The position numbers were made by a program, and so were the translations under genes. Shown piece after piece: positions 17,075-26,138 of a DNA stretch of 64,000 nt; position 1 is the first letter of the stretch; every line of letters starts with the position of its first letter. The stretch spans positions 108,597 through 172,596 of the forward strand of contig NZ_VLPL01000009.1 of NCBI RefSeq assembly GCF_007558725.1. The letters are read 5' to 3'. The notes under the pieces are model-generated. The model was not told the DNA's origin, made no database searches, and saw only the letters and a program-made list of their open reading frames with translations. Source of the stretch: Fluviicola chungangensis (GTDB lineage: Bacteria; Bacteroidota; Bacteroidia; Flavobacteriales_D; Crocinitomicaceae).

Positions 17075-17104
17075 AAAAAGTTCAGATGCAAGTCTGGACT
17101 TTTT
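17075..17104 (+). terminator. Terminator downstream of the DUF6000-like gene, joined to a third tRNA-like 3' end
   Basis: AAAAAGTTCAGA (17075-17086) pairs with TCTGGACTTTTT (17093-17104, one G-U) and is followed by more T. The preceding bases CTTCCCCACAAAAAAG (17065-17080) look like another tRNA 3' end joined to a terminator, comparable to the end of tRNA-Val. Confidence 0.7.
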
Positions 17105-17121
17105 TTTTGACTAATAATTCC

Positions 17122-17137
17122 ACCGCCGACATCCTGC
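17122..17137 (-). repeat. Inverted 16-nt fragment of tRNA-Val
   Basis: ACCGCCGACATCCTGC is the exact reverse complement of tRNA-Val bases 15902-15917 (3' anticodon stem, variable loop and start of the T stem). It lies 25 bp upstream of the direct copy of the tRNA 3' end at 17162. Confidence 0.7.
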
Positions 17138-17161
17138 ATAGAGTATTTTTTGAGGTTCCCT

Positions 17162-17388
17162 GTCATTCCCCACAAAAAGAAAAAGCATTACGAGAGTGAT
17201 GCTTTTTCTTTTTGTCCCTCTTTGCTCACACTTCACACTCACACTGAGTTGTAGCTTTTTCTTTTTGAGTATTGAGCGTGAGTTTTGAGTGTGGAATCTC
17301 GGTTCGAAGATCAATCTAGGCTTCCTCCTTTGAAGGAGGACCGAGGAGGGTGGCAAAGCCAAATCTTCCGCAGTGATTGATTTCATTC
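17162..17388 (+). repeat. tRNA-end/terminator module, copy 2
   Basis: It starts with the tRNA-Val 3' end (GTCATTCCCCACAAAAAG) without the rest of the tRNA and repeats the order of copy 1: terminator, GTCCCTCT, CTCAC/GTGAG alternation, CGGTTCGAAG, CTCCTCC, CCAAATCTTCCGCA, GATTTCATTC. The offset from copy 1 is 1,236 bp. The part TCCTCCTTTGAAGGAGGA forms a further short palindrome. Confidence 0.75.
17173..17214 (+). terminator. Terminator-like hairpin in module copy 2
   Basis: CAAAAAGAAAAAGCAT (17173-17188) and ATGCTTTTTCTTTTTG (17199-17214) form a perfect 16-bp stem with a 10-nt loop. No intact gene ends here, so it is probably a relic copied along with the tRNA 3' end. Confidence 0.7.
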
Positions 17389-17648
17389 AGGTGAGAAATG
17401 TTCCGATAGTTATCGGATTTTCGCCTGTGTTCTCGATACGCCCCGCACTCGAGCCGACAGGCGAAAGTATTGAGACAACAGCGGTCGATTCCCATTTACT
17501 CATCAACACAAATCGATATCGCTTCGTAATCGGTCCCTAAACTTCCTTTCCAAAACCTTTTGAAAAATTCCTCAGAAAAACTTAATTTTACACCCGAAAC
17601 CTAAATTATAAGACAATAGGCCTAAACTTAAAATGCTTAAATTTTATC
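17389..17648. other. Non-coding gap before the TPR/MORN operon
   Basis: About 260 bp without a credible gene. It contains a short palindrome CCGATA-GT-TATCGG near 17403-17416 and a CTCGATACGCCCC/CTCGAG stretch of the kind often repeated in Bacteroidota genomes. TAATTTTA at 17582-17589 is one base off the -7 consensus and could serve the gene at 17649. Confidence 0.4.
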
Positions 17649-20600
17649 ATGAGAAAATTATTAATCTTAACCCTCCTGACACCGCTTACTTTTTTTGCTC
17701 AAAAAAATGTTTCCAGGGTAGTGGCAAGAGATGTGATCGATCGCGGCATCAAATTGCACGACGAAGAAAAGTATGCCCAGGCAATCGAAGAGTACCAGAA
17801 AGTGAATATCAACGATACCGCTTATGCGCTTGCACAATACGAAACAGCGCTGAGTCACATGGAACTCGAGAACTACCACCAGGCTACTCAAATACTCAAT
17901 GACTTACTGAAATACCAAATCCGTTTCAATTTTAAGCACACCATTTATTTGACGCTTGGAAGCTGTTACGATATGAACAAGAAACCGGAAGAAGCGATTC
18001 GTACGTATACGGAAGGACTGAAATTGTACCCTTATCAACACAACTTGCTCTACAACCGGGGGATAACTTACGCCAATCAAAAGAAATACAAGGAAGCAAT
18101 CAGCGATTACAAACAAGCTATTCAGAGCAATGTTTATCACGGGAACAGCCATTTGGCACTCGGGTTACTGGCTGCACACGAAGGATTATACGATCAGGCG
18201 ATGCTTTCCCTGCTGACTTTTCTGTGGTTAGCACCGGACGATTCCAGGGCACCCGAAATTACAGCGATCGTTGAACGACTTTCAAACGGATCTTTCGAAA
18301 AAGAACCCAAAAACATTAAAGAACTTTTCGGGCCGGATAATTACGAAGATTACAACCTGCTTTTTGAGAATAAAATCGCACTGCAGGATAATTACAAGGT
18401 GAAACTCTCAATCCCTACTTCGTATGGAAGACAACTTCACTTGTTTTTGAAAAACAACAGTTACGACAAGTCCAATATGGATTTTTGGAACCAGCACTAC
18501 CTGCCATTTTTCGAAAAAATCTGGAAAGGAAAAATGCTGGACCAATTTTGTATGGTCCCATTGACTTCCGTTAAGAACGAAGGAGTACAATCCAAAGTCA
18601 AGTCAAAGATTTCAGCGATTAAAACGTTTTATGAATGGTCAAAAACAGCTTACAAAGAAGCAACTTCTGATCAGTTTATGGAATTTGAAGGAAAAATGCA
18701 GTGGGTAAATGTCGATTACCAACCTTCCCACCTGGAAGGAATCGGTATAATGAACGATAAAAAACAAGTGGTTGGGAATTACTTTATTTACCACAAAAAC
18801 GGCTTACTGAAAATGCGTGCCCAGTTCGGGGAAGACCAGAAACAGATCGGGACCTGGGAAATATATAACGATTACGACGGAAAAATCACCCGGCGAGTTG
18901 GTTTCACATCCAATCCGGACGAAAAGATTCAATATTCCTATTATCCTAGCGGTGAATTATACCTCAAATACCGGACAATCAACGACCTCGAACAGGATAC
19001 GGTTACTTACTTTTACCGGAACGGAACCATAAAAGAATGTTACCTGATAAAAGACGGGAAGAAAAACGGGATCTACAGAACGTATTATGCAAACGGCCAG
19101 TTATCGCTGGAAATGCAATACAAAATGGGACTTGGGGAAGGAAATTATGTTTCGTATTATTCGAACGGGACCAAGCAGGCGGAATTCAAACTGGTGAACG
19201 ATAACATTGACGGCATCAGTAAGGGATACCACACAAACGGGCAACTTGCTTCTCAATATAACTACGTGAATGGAAAATATGACGGTGAATACGTCAATTA
19301 TTTCTATGATGGAACAATCGAAAAAAAGGGAACTTACAAAAATGACAATGAGGTAGGTAAATTTGAAGAGTACTTCTTCAACGGAGCCATGGCTGCTTCC
19401 ATGCTCCTGGATGAATCCGGGAAACAGAACGGAATCAACACCTTGTATGACCTGGACGGAAAAAAATACGAAGAACTGGAATTTTCCAAGGGCGAATTAA
19501 AATCAATCACGCATTTTGATAAGGCAGGAAATTCCAAAATCATTTCCGAGAAAAAAGGAAAGAAATTAGATTATATCCGCACTTATCCCGACGGAAAAAA
19601 ATCCATCGAAGGACAAATCATCGATGATGAACGGGTCGGTGAATGGAAGTACTATGACAAATACGGGAATCTGACAACGCTTGAAAAATACAAAGACGGG
19701 AAATTAACCGATACCTTAAAAGAGTTCTTTTCCAACGGACAATTGGAAAGCTTCAGTTTAGTGAACGAAGGAAGAAGAGACGGTTTGTTCCAGGTATTCA
19801 ATATCTTCGGCGACTTGGTTTCCGAAGGATATTATTCGGACGGCGAATACGACAGTCAATGGATCGGGTATTACTCCGATGGCAGTTTCAAATACAAAAA
19901 CTTCTTCGTTCAGGGAAGAAAACAAGGATATCAGCTCTCTTACGATGTGAATGGCAAACTGGAAGAACTCGATGAGTTTGACGACGGACTGCTGATTGCG
20001 CATACACAATTTGATACAACAGAAAACATTATCAGTCAAATGGGAGAATACAATGGTGAAATCCAATTGAAAGATCCTACGAACAGCTACGTTACCTATA
20101 TCGGAAACTATAAAAACGGAACGGCAGACGGAATATTCAAATGGTTTACGATCAACCAGGTTTTAACCTGCGAAGGGACGTATAAAAACGGAGATCGTGA
20201 CGGGGTTTGGCGCTGGTACAACGAAAATGGCAAGCTAACACGCGAAGCGAAATACGTCAATGCCAATTTAGACGGGGTCGATAAAAATTACCATGACAAC
20301 GGCGTGATCCAATCCGAGTTCACCTATGTCAATGGAGTACGCCAGGGAAAATTTACGCATTACAGTGAAAGCGGGAAAGTTATAATCAGCGGGGAAAACC
20401 TGGATGACCAAAGACACGGAGAAGTCAAATACTTTGATCTGAATGGTTCGTTGATGATGGTCCGTTACTACAATTACGGCATTTTCACCTCCTATTCTTA
20501 TTTAAATCCGGAAGGCAAATTGGTAAAACCGGTAGAGCTGGCCGGCAATGAAATGAAAGTTGCCTGTTATTACAAAACCGGTAAAAAGTCCATGGAACAT

Positions 20601-20930
20601 TTGCGCAAGAACGGTTTGATAGAAGGACACTACATTACCTATCACGAAAACGGGAAAACCTGGGAAGACGAAAGCTTCCTGCACGGCGAGCAACACGGAA
20701 AATCAATCGAATACAACGAACTCGGTAAGAAAATAAAAGAGGCTGATTACCTGAAAGGAGAATTGCATGGGAAGTACCTGAAATACAACCAGGCAGGCAC
20801 CTTGGTTTATGAAGCAAACTACCGTTTCGGAGAGTTGAACGGTGATACGAAAGAATACAACGCAGATGGAAAATTAATCCGAATTATTACATATTATGGA
20901 AATGTCGCAGTTAAGGTTCAAACATTCTAA
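17649..20930 (+). CDS. Large secreted TPR + MORN-type (YwqK-like) repeat protein
   Basis: 1,093 aa with a signal peptide (MRKLLILTLLTPLTFFAQ). Residues about 25-200 form TPR-like helices (EKYAQAIEEYQKV, KKPEEAIRTYTEGLKLYP, KKYKEAISDYKQAIQ). From about residue 370 to the end there are some twenty or more repeats of the form NGxxxGxYxxYYxNGxL, the MORN_2 / YwqK-like repeat (for example KNGIYRTYYANGQLS, DGVWRWYNENGKLT, HGKYLKYNQAGTL). Such repeats make extended beta sheets. The job is unknown; the protein is probably periplasmic or surface-associated. Its 3' end overlaps the next gene by 35 nt, so the three genes to 24811 form one operon. Confidence 0.8.
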   Translation: MRKLLILTLLTPLTFFAQKNVSRVVARDVIDRGIKLHDEEKYAQAIEEYQKVNINDTAYALAQYETALSHMELENYHQATQILNDLLKYQIRFNFKHTIYLTLGSCYDMNKKPEEAIRTYTEGLKLYPYQHNLLYNRGITYANQKKYKEAISDYKQAIQSNVYHGNSHLALGLLAAHEGLYDQAMLSLLTFLWLAPDDSRAPEITAIVERLSNGSFEKEPKNIKELFGPDNYEDYNLLFENKIALQDNYKVKLSIPTSYGRQLHLFLKNNSYDKSNMDFWNQHYLPFFEKIWKGKMLDQFCMVPLTSVKNEGVQSKVKSKISAIKTFYEWSKTAYKEATSDQFMEFEGKMQWVNVDYQPSHLEGIGIMNDKKQVVGNYFIYHKNGLLKMRAQFGEDQKQIGTWEIYNDYDGKITRRVGFTSNPDEKIQYSYYPSGELYLKYRTINDLEQDTVTYFYRNGTIKECYLIKDGKKNGIYRTYYANGQLSLEMQYKMGLGEGNYVSYYSNGTKQAEFKLVNDNIDGISKGYHTNGQLASQYNYVNGKYDGEYVNYFYDGTIEKKGTYKNDNEVGKFEEYFFNGAMAASMLLDESGKQNGINTLYDLDGKKYEELEFSKGELKSITHFDKAGNSKIISEKKGKKLDYIRTYPDGKKSIEGQIIDDERVGEWKYYDKYGNLTTLEKYKDGKLTDTLKEFFSNGQLESFSLVNEGRRDGLFQVFNIFGDLVSEGYYSDGEYDSQWIGYYSDGSFKYKNFFVQGRKQGYQLSYDVNGKLEELDEFDDGLLIAHTQFDTTENIISQMGEYNGEIQLKDPTNSYVTYIGNYKNGTADGIFKWFTINQVLTCEGTYKNGDRDGVWRWYNENGKLTREAKYVNANLDGVDKNYHDNGVIQSEFTYVNGVRQGKFTHYSESGKVIISGENLDDQRHGEVKYFDLNGSLMMVRYYNYGIFTSYSYLNPEGKLVKPVELAGNEMKVACYYKTGKKSMEHLRKNGLIEGHYITYHENGKTWEDESFLHGEQHGKSIEYNELGKKIKEADYLKGELHGKYLKYNQAGTLVYEANYRFGELNGDTKEYNADGKLIRIITYYGNVAVKVQTF

Positions 20931-22860
20931 GCAGCTCTTTCTTTTCGTGTGTTTTTTGGGCGCCTTTCTCAGTTCCCGGGCTCAGACGACAGAAATCCTT
21001 GCGAACTATAAAATCAAGTACCCTGGAAATCACATTGTTTCGACCAAACATGAACGAACTGTAACTATCCGGTATGTCAAAGGGAAACCGACGTTGGTTT
21101 ACCATTTTGAATACGAAGATCTGATCATCGACAAAAGCGGCGTGAATATGCTTTCGGAATATGGCATTGATTTCACTTCTTTTGAAACGGTCTCCAACAT
21201 TGAAGCTTACGCTTTAATTCCTTCGGAAAACAAATCCAAAAAAGTGGCATCAAACGCTGCTTTCACCCGGGATGCCCAATCCGATGGAAGTGTTTTCCAC
21301 GATGACGACAAGGAAACGATCATTGTTTTTCCCGGATTGATCGAGGGTGCGCTTCGGCATGTTTCGTATGATATCACCATGAAAGAGAATGATTTCCCTT
21401 TCGGGTTTATCTTTTGTGATTACACCCCAACGGAGAACCCGACACTCAAAATCATTTCGGATACCTCCATCCATCTGTTACTGAAAGAATACAACATGGA
21501 TAAGATCAAACTGAAAAAGGAAGAGTCTATCTCCAAGAATATCCGTACAACGACTTACAGTTGTGAACAGGCTTTCTTATTGAAACAAGAAGAAAACGCG
21601 CCAAATATCCGGTACTACGCGCCGCAAATCCTGGCACAAATTGCCTATTATAACTACAAAGGACAAAAAATACAGGTTGGGGCCAATTTGTCTGACTTGC
21701 ACACGAATTATTCCTCGAATGTAGCGGAAGTTGAAAATGAAAAACCAAGCCCGGAAATTACGCGGATCGCTGATTCGATCACGCGCAATCTGACAACCAA
21801 TCTCGACAAGGTGCGCGCAATCTATTACTGGGTGCAGGATCACGTGAAATACATCGCTTTCGAGGAAGGAATGGGCGGATTTGTTCCACGTCAGCCGAGT
21901 TTGGTGGTGGATAAACGTTACGGAGATTGTAAAGACATGGCTTCCCTGATCTATTCCCTGTTGAAAGCAGCTAACATCCCCAGTTATTTAACTTGGGTCG
22001 GATCACGTGATATTCCGTTTAAATACAGCGAATTCCCAAGTGGAATGTGTGACAATCACATGATCACCACTTACAAGGAAGACGGGAAATACTACTTCCT
22101 GGATGCTACCAATTCCTTTCAGACGATGAATGCGGCAACCGATTTCATCCAGGGAAAAGAAGCACTTCTGCACATCAGTCCAACCGAATTCGAATTGACT
22201 AGTATACCGGTCCGGACACAAAATTACTCAACTTATACGGATTACTCCAAAATCAAAATCGAAGGGAAGGACCTGGTTGGAAAGTCCTCTGTCAAAATTG
22301 ACGGTTATTACCACACACTGATCGGAAATTATGCAAAGGATGTACTTGCCAAGGACCTGAATAAGTTCTTGACCAGTATGAATAATCGTGGAAATAATTC
22401 TTTCATTGTCACAAATGGAAGTATGCAAAATGTATTGCAAAGAGACAGTACCGGAGTAATGGATTTTGACTGGACCTGCAAGAATTATTGTACGAATCTG
22501 GATGATGCTATTTACGTCAACCTGATCCTGGATAAGGAAATCACTTTTCAGAATGAACTGAAGGAAACGCGTATTGCCCCTTTTGAACTCAACCATCAAT
22601 CATTCGACCGATACATCGTTGACCTGGAAATTCCTCAAAATTACGTGGTAAACTATCTTCCTGCTCCGGTTTCCTATCATTCCGACATTGTTGATTTTGA
22701 AGTGAGCTACGAACAAACCGGATCACGGGTAACCATGACGCTGGATCTCGCTTTGAAATTCTTAATCCTGGAACCGGGCCAATTCGCAGAATGGAACAAA
22801 TTCGTTGCCCAAAAGAAAAAAGCAATCTCCGAAACTATTGAACTTAAACGCAAAAAATAA
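20896..22860 (+). CDS. DUF3857 / transglutaminase-like secreted protein
   Basis: 654 aa. The signal peptide (LFLFVCFLGAFLSSRAQ) is followed by a DUF3857-type beta domain (residues about 40-270) and a transglutaminase/protease-like core. The catalytic triad is visible: Cys 345 in KRYGDCKDMASLIYSLL, His 388 in MCDNHMITTY and Asp 403 in YYFLDATN. The C-terminal third is a further beta domain. The start (ATG 20896, or ATG 20902 two codons on) lies inside the previous gene. The family is common in Bacteroidota; substrates are unknown, but a periplasmic peptidase or cross-linking role is plausible. Confidence 0.85.
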   Translation: MEMSQLRFKHSKQLFLFVCFLGAFLSSRAQTTEILANYKIKYPGNHIVSTKHERTVTIRYVKGKPTLVYHFEYEDLIIDKSGVNMLSEYGIDFTSFETVSNIEAYALIPSENKSKKVASNAAFTRDAQSDGSVFHDDDKETIIVFPGLIEGALRHVSYDITMKENDFPFGFIFCDYTPTENPTLKIISDTSIHLLLKEYNMDKIKLKKEESISKNIRTTTYSCEQAFLLKQEENAPNIRYYAPQILAQIAYYNYKGQKIQVGANLSDLHTNYSSNVAEVENEKPSPEITRIADSITRNLTTNLDKVRAIYYWVQDHVKYIAFEEGMGGFVPRQPSLVVDKRYGDCKDMASLIYSLLKAANIPSYLTWVGSRDIPFKYSEFPSGMCDNHMITTYKEDGKYYFLDATNSFQTMNAATDFIQGKEALLHISPTEFELTSIPVRTQNYSTYTDYSKIKIEGKDLVGKSSVKIDGYYHTLIGNYAKDVLAKDLNKFLTSMNNRGNNSFIVTNGSMQNVLQRDSTGVMDFDWTCKNYCTNLDDAIYVNLILDKEITFQNELKETRIAPFELNHQSFDRYIVDLEIPQNYVVNYLPAPVSYHSDIVDFEVSYEQTGSRVTMTLDLALKFLILEPGQFAEWNKFVAQKKKAISETIELKRKK

Positions 22861-22861
22861 T

Positions 22862-24811
22862 ATGAAACATCTAATCCTTGGGATACTCGCTTTTGCAGCA
22901 ACAAGTTACGCGATCGCCCAATCACCGGTCTACATGAATTATGATTGGAAAAGTACCCCTGATAAATTCGAATTAACGGAAAAGGACCGTTTGGAAGACG
23001 AGATCCTCCTGTTTGAAAAAAGAAGCATTGAGTTTGCAGAATACAACAACGGATTTTACCAACTGGTCCTGGTTCACAGTATTAAACTGATCAACACCGA
23101 TAACGGGATCGAGAACAGTAACAAAGTGTATATTTCCAACAAACCCGGTTCAACCGTACTGAAACAAAAAGCGCGCGTAATCAAACCGGACGGAAAAATC
23201 ATCAACCTCAAGGAAACCGATATCCAGGAATCCAAAGACGAAAACGGTGAAGTGGAATATCATTATTTCGCTTTGGAAGGGTTGGAAAAAGGAAGTTATG
23301 TTGAATACCTTCACTATATAAGTGAAGAACCGGTTCTAACGGGTTCTGCCATTTACATGCAATCGGACGTGGATAAAAAGAAGGTCAGTTATGATATTAT
23401 TTGCCCGAACCACCTGGAATTTAAATTCCACTCTATTAACGGGATGCCTGAGTTCAAAAAAGATACGCTGAATGTGGATGTCAATCGCTGCTTCATTGAG
23501 GCTTCGGATATTGAAGGATTGAAAAATGAAGAATCCAGTGCGTATAATGCCGATTTGATGAAGTGCTATTACAAACTTCAAAAGAACACTTCCAATGGAA
23601 AATCCAATTTTTATACCTACCTGGACGTCTCTAAAAACGTATATGCCAATCTATTTGAAACAGTATCGAAAAAATCAGCCAAAAAAATCACCTCTTTGGT
23701 TGCTGATCTCGGAAAAGGAGACCTGGAAGCCAGGCTGCGCGAATTGGAGTACAAATTAAAATCAGAATTTGGAATAACCGAGGAGTACTTTGATGGAATC
23801 AGTGATTTGGACAATATCCTCACCAAGAAAATCACCAATGAAACAGGTATGATCAAACTGATGATCGCCTGTCTGAAAGAAATGAAAGTCAAATTCGAAG
23901 TCGTTCTGACCTCCGACCGGGAGGAAAACCCGTTCCTGACAGATTATGAAGCATATAATTTTCTGGACGAAACCATGATCTACCTGAGTGATATTCAGAA
24001 GTACTGGTCGCCCGGATTGTTTTCCCGAATCGGTTTTCCTCCATTCGAATTCACCCATAACAACGGATTGTTTGTTGAAGAGCGCATTGTTGCTGATCAG
24101 GCTTTCGGAGTCGGTAAAGTGAAGTACATTTCAGGAACCAAAAGTGAGGAATCCATTGACGAGATCAACACAATTGTGACCTTCGATGCCGGATTGACGG
24201 AACCTACCATTGAACTTGAACGGAAGTTATCCGGATACAAGGCCATGTTCCCGCAATTCATCCTGGATTTCGTACAGGACGAAGCTAAAAAGACCGAGTT
24301 GAAAGAAGAAGTCCTGCTTTACCTTGACAAGGATTCAAAACTCACGGATGTTTCTTTTCAAAACGACAACAGCAAAGTAGCAGGTAAAGAAACATTTATT
24401 GCCAAGGGAAAAATTTCGGGAACAAATTTCATCGAAAAAGCAGGGACCAAAACCCTTTTGAAAGTAGGAATGCTTATTGGTCCACAAGCTGAAATGTATA
24501 ATAAAGAGCCTCGGAAATTACCTGTTTCGACACAATTTACACGTCAGTATGTAAGAAAGATCGTCATTCACATTCCGGAAGGAGTCACTGTGAAAAATCC
24601 GGAAATTCTCAACATACATATTGTAACCGCAGATGAAAAAGCGCTGCAATCCGGTTTTATCTCTTCTTATGAATTAAGCGGAAACCAGCTGGTGGTAACA
24701 GTGAATGAATTTTACAATAAAGTGTACTACCCCGTCTCGGAATACGAGATGTATGAAAAAGTGATTAATGGGGCGGCTGATTTCAATAAACTGGTACTGG
24801 TCCTGGAGTAA
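22862..24811 (+). CDS. DUF3857-type paralogue with a degenerate transglutaminase core
   Basis: 649 aa from ATG 22862, one base after the preceding stop; an in-frame start upstream would overlap that gene. The signal peptide (MKHLILGILAFAATSYAIAQ) and DUF3857-like N-terminus (STVLKQKARVIKPDGKIINL) match the upstream protein in layout. Where the paralogue has GDCKDMASLIYSLLKAA, this one has NETGMIKLMIACLKEM, so the nucleophilic Cys is missing, and no DNHM or LDAT equivalent is visible. It is probably an inactive, structural partner of the active enzyme encoded just upstream. Confidence 0.75.
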   Translation: MKHLILGILAFAATSYAIAQSPVYMNYDWKSTPDKFELTEKDRLEDEILLFEKRSIEFAEYNNGFYQLVLVHSIKLINTDNGIENSNKVYISNKPGSTVLKQKARVIKPDGKIINLKETDIQESKDENGEVEYHYFALEGLEKGSYVEYLHYISEEPVLTGSAIYMQSDVDKKKVSYDIICPNHLEFKFHSINGMPEFKKDTLNVDVNRCFIEASDIEGLKNEESSAYNADLMKCYYKLQKNTSNGKSNFYTYLDVSKNVYANLFETVSKKSAKKITSLVADLGKGDLEARLRELEYKLKSEFGITEEYFDGISDLDNILTKKITNETGMIKLMIACLKEMKVKFEVVLTSDREENPFLTDYEAYNFLDETMIYLSDIQKYWSPGLFSRIGFPPFEFTHNNGLFVEERIVADQAFGVGKVKYISGTKSEESIDEINTIVTFDAGLTEPTIELERKLSGYKAMFPQFILDFVQDEAKKTELKEEVLLYLDKDSKLTDVSFQNDNSKVAGKETFIAKGKISGTNFIEKAGTKTLLKVGMLIGPQAEMYNKEPRKLPVSTQFTRQYVRKIVIHIPEGVTVKNPEILNIHIVTADEKALQSGFISSYELSGNQLVVTVNEFYNKVYYPVSEYEMYEKVINGAADFNKLVLVLE

Positions 24812-24840
24812 ACTTGCGGAAAAAGATAAAATAACTCAAA

Positions 24841-24880
24841 AAAATCCCCGGCATTTGATTCTTGAAATACCGGGGATTTT
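24841..24880. terminator. Bidirectional terminator between the DUF3857 operon and marR
   Basis: AAAATCCCCGG (24841-24851) pairs perfectly with CCGGGGATTTT (24870-24880) with A and T runs on both sides. It serves both convergent genes. Confidence 0.9.
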
Positions 24881-25312
24881 TTATTTCTTGCAATTGCTTG
24901 CAATCTGCGTCATCACCTTGGTTGTAATCTGCATTTCTTCCTGGGTTAATCCGCTCAGAGCAGTTGCGCGATTGGTTGGAATCACCTCATCCATTGCCTC
25001 CATCGCATCCAGTGCCTTTTGTGTTACCAGGATGTCCATTTTCCGGCGGTCCGTTTTGTTAATTTTACGCTTCAGGTACTTGGATTCCACCAACAGGTTA
25101 ATCATCCTGTTAACAGACGCCGCATCTTTAAATACCAATTCAGAAATTTCATTTTGTTGAATACCGGGATTTTCAATCAAACAGCGTATTACCAACCACT
25201 GGTCGATAGTAATTTGATGTCCCAAAGATCTCAGACGAGCTTGTGCAAATTGGCGATAGGTACGAATAGCTCGGTCGATCTTATAAAAAATAATCGAATC
25301 TAGTTTTTCCAC
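24881..25312 (-). CDS. MarR family transcriptional regulator
   Basis: 143 aa starting with GTG at 25312. The winged-helix core is visible: ITIDQWLVIRCLIENPGIQQNEISELVFKDAASVNRMINLLVESKYLKRKINKTDRRKMDILVTQKAL, with the typical DRR wing motif. MarR proteins are dimeric repressors, often released by phenolic or oxidative ligands. It lies 63 bp downstream of the AraC-type gene on the same strand and near an MFS pump, which might be a target. The AT-rich upstream DNA has GTTAT-TGAT-ATAAC near 25350, a weak operator candidate. Confidence 0.88.
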   Translation of the reverse strand: MEKLDSIIFYKIDRAIRTYRQFAQARLRSLGHQITIDQWLVIRCLIENPGIQQNEISELVFKDAASVNRMINLLVESKYLKRKINKTDRRKMDILVTQKALDAMEAMDEVIPTNRATALSGLTQEEMQITTKVMTQIASNCKK

Positions 25313-25375
25313 TTGAATAATATTGTTGTAGTAAATTGATAAATTGAGTTATTGATATAACGTCATTTACTCACT

Positions 25376-25714
25376 CTAAGTTGCATTCCGTGGACAAAAT
25401 CCGTGAATTCTTTTAAAAGCCTTGCTAAATGAGGCCAAATCAGCGTACCCAAAAATAGAACTGATCTCCGTCCAGGTATAAACTTCCTGATTGTGTAACT
25501 CTTTGGCCTTCGCCATTTTAATGTTCCGGAAATAAGTTGCAGGACCAACTCCCATATAGGCCTTAAAGCTTTTGTTCAATTTCGATACAGAAAATCCGAT
25601 CATCCGTGCATGATTCGTCACGTCGAAATTTTCATGCGGATGCTCATTCATGTAAGCAATCAACTTTTCAATTGCCTTACAGTCTTCCGGGTGCAACATT
25701 TGTTTCATAGTCAA
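25376..25714 (-). CDS. Stand-alone AraC-type DNA-binding protein
   Basis: 112 aa, made almost entirely of the two helix-turn-helix units of an AraC/XylS C-terminal domain: FDVTNHARMIGFSVSKLNKSFKAYMGVGPATYFRNIKMAKAKELH and WTEISSIFGYADLASFSKAFKRIHGFCP. There is no N-terminal sensing domain, so it resembles MarA/SoxS-like single-domain activators that are controlled by their own synthesis. ATG 25714 or 25708 can serve as start. A -7 element and a palindrome lie just upstream. Confidence 0.85.
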   Translation of the reverse strand: MTMKQMLHPEDCKAIEKLIAYMNEHPHENFDVTNHARMIGFSVSKLNKSFKAYMGVGPATYFRNIKMAKAKELHNQEVYTWTEISSIFGYADLASFSKAFKRIHGFCPRNAT

Positions 25715-25727
25715 CAGATTACCAAAA

Positions 25728-25753
25728 CAAAGGTAATAATTGATACATCAATT
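25728..25753 (-). promoter_or_regulatory. Promoter and candidate operator of the araC-type gene
   Basis: Minus-strand TACCTTTG (25735-25728) fits the -7 consensus. Directly upstream, AATTGAT-AC-ATCAATT (25738-25753) is a perfect 7-bp inverted repeat with a 2-bp spacer, placed where it would cover the -10 to -30 region. Regulation by this site is inferred. Confidence 0.45.
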
Positions 25754-26130
25754 AATAAATTGCAGTCACTTTATATTACCACTGGTCATTGATTCTGAAC
25801 CGTTTACAAATTCGGGTAAAAACAGACAACACAAAACCAGTCAAAAAAACTGATTTTTGAAAAAACAATTAAACACAAAGGATATGATTCAATGGTTTTC
25901 ACATCAATTAAGCATTATCGATCTTTTTGCAATTTTCGGTAAAAAATAACTTCCAGATATTTCTTTGGTCGGCAGCTCCCGTTCTGGTTTTACACATGGA
26001 GATATAGAGTACGGTTAGGTAATATAAGTTGAGATGCTTCAGCATTTAACAAAGCAAAACGAACAGAAGCCACCCGATTGAAGAAAAAACAGCTGCATAG
26101 CTGAGTAAATTAAAGAAGAAGACCCCGTTT
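25754..26130. other. Intergenic stretch with a possible 21-residue peptide
   Basis: About 375 bp without a regular gene. A short reading frame on the plus strand (25884-25949) starts with ATG after AAAGGAT and encodes MIQWFSHQLSIIDLFAIFGKK, a hydrophobic peptide with a basic end. No clear promoter or terminator belongs to it. A small hairpin (ATGCT-TC-AGCAT) lies near 26034-26045. I give the peptide low confidence. Confidence 0.2.
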
Positions 26131-26138
26131 CTAGCTAG
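26121..26138 (-). terminator. Probable terminator overlapping the end of the MFS gene
   Basis: On the minus strand GCCCCG (26138-26133 region) can pair with CGGGGT (26127-26122), and the stem includes the last codons and stop of the MFS gene. The downstream T run is interrupted (CTTCTTCTTT), so efficiency is uncertain. Confidence 0.4.
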
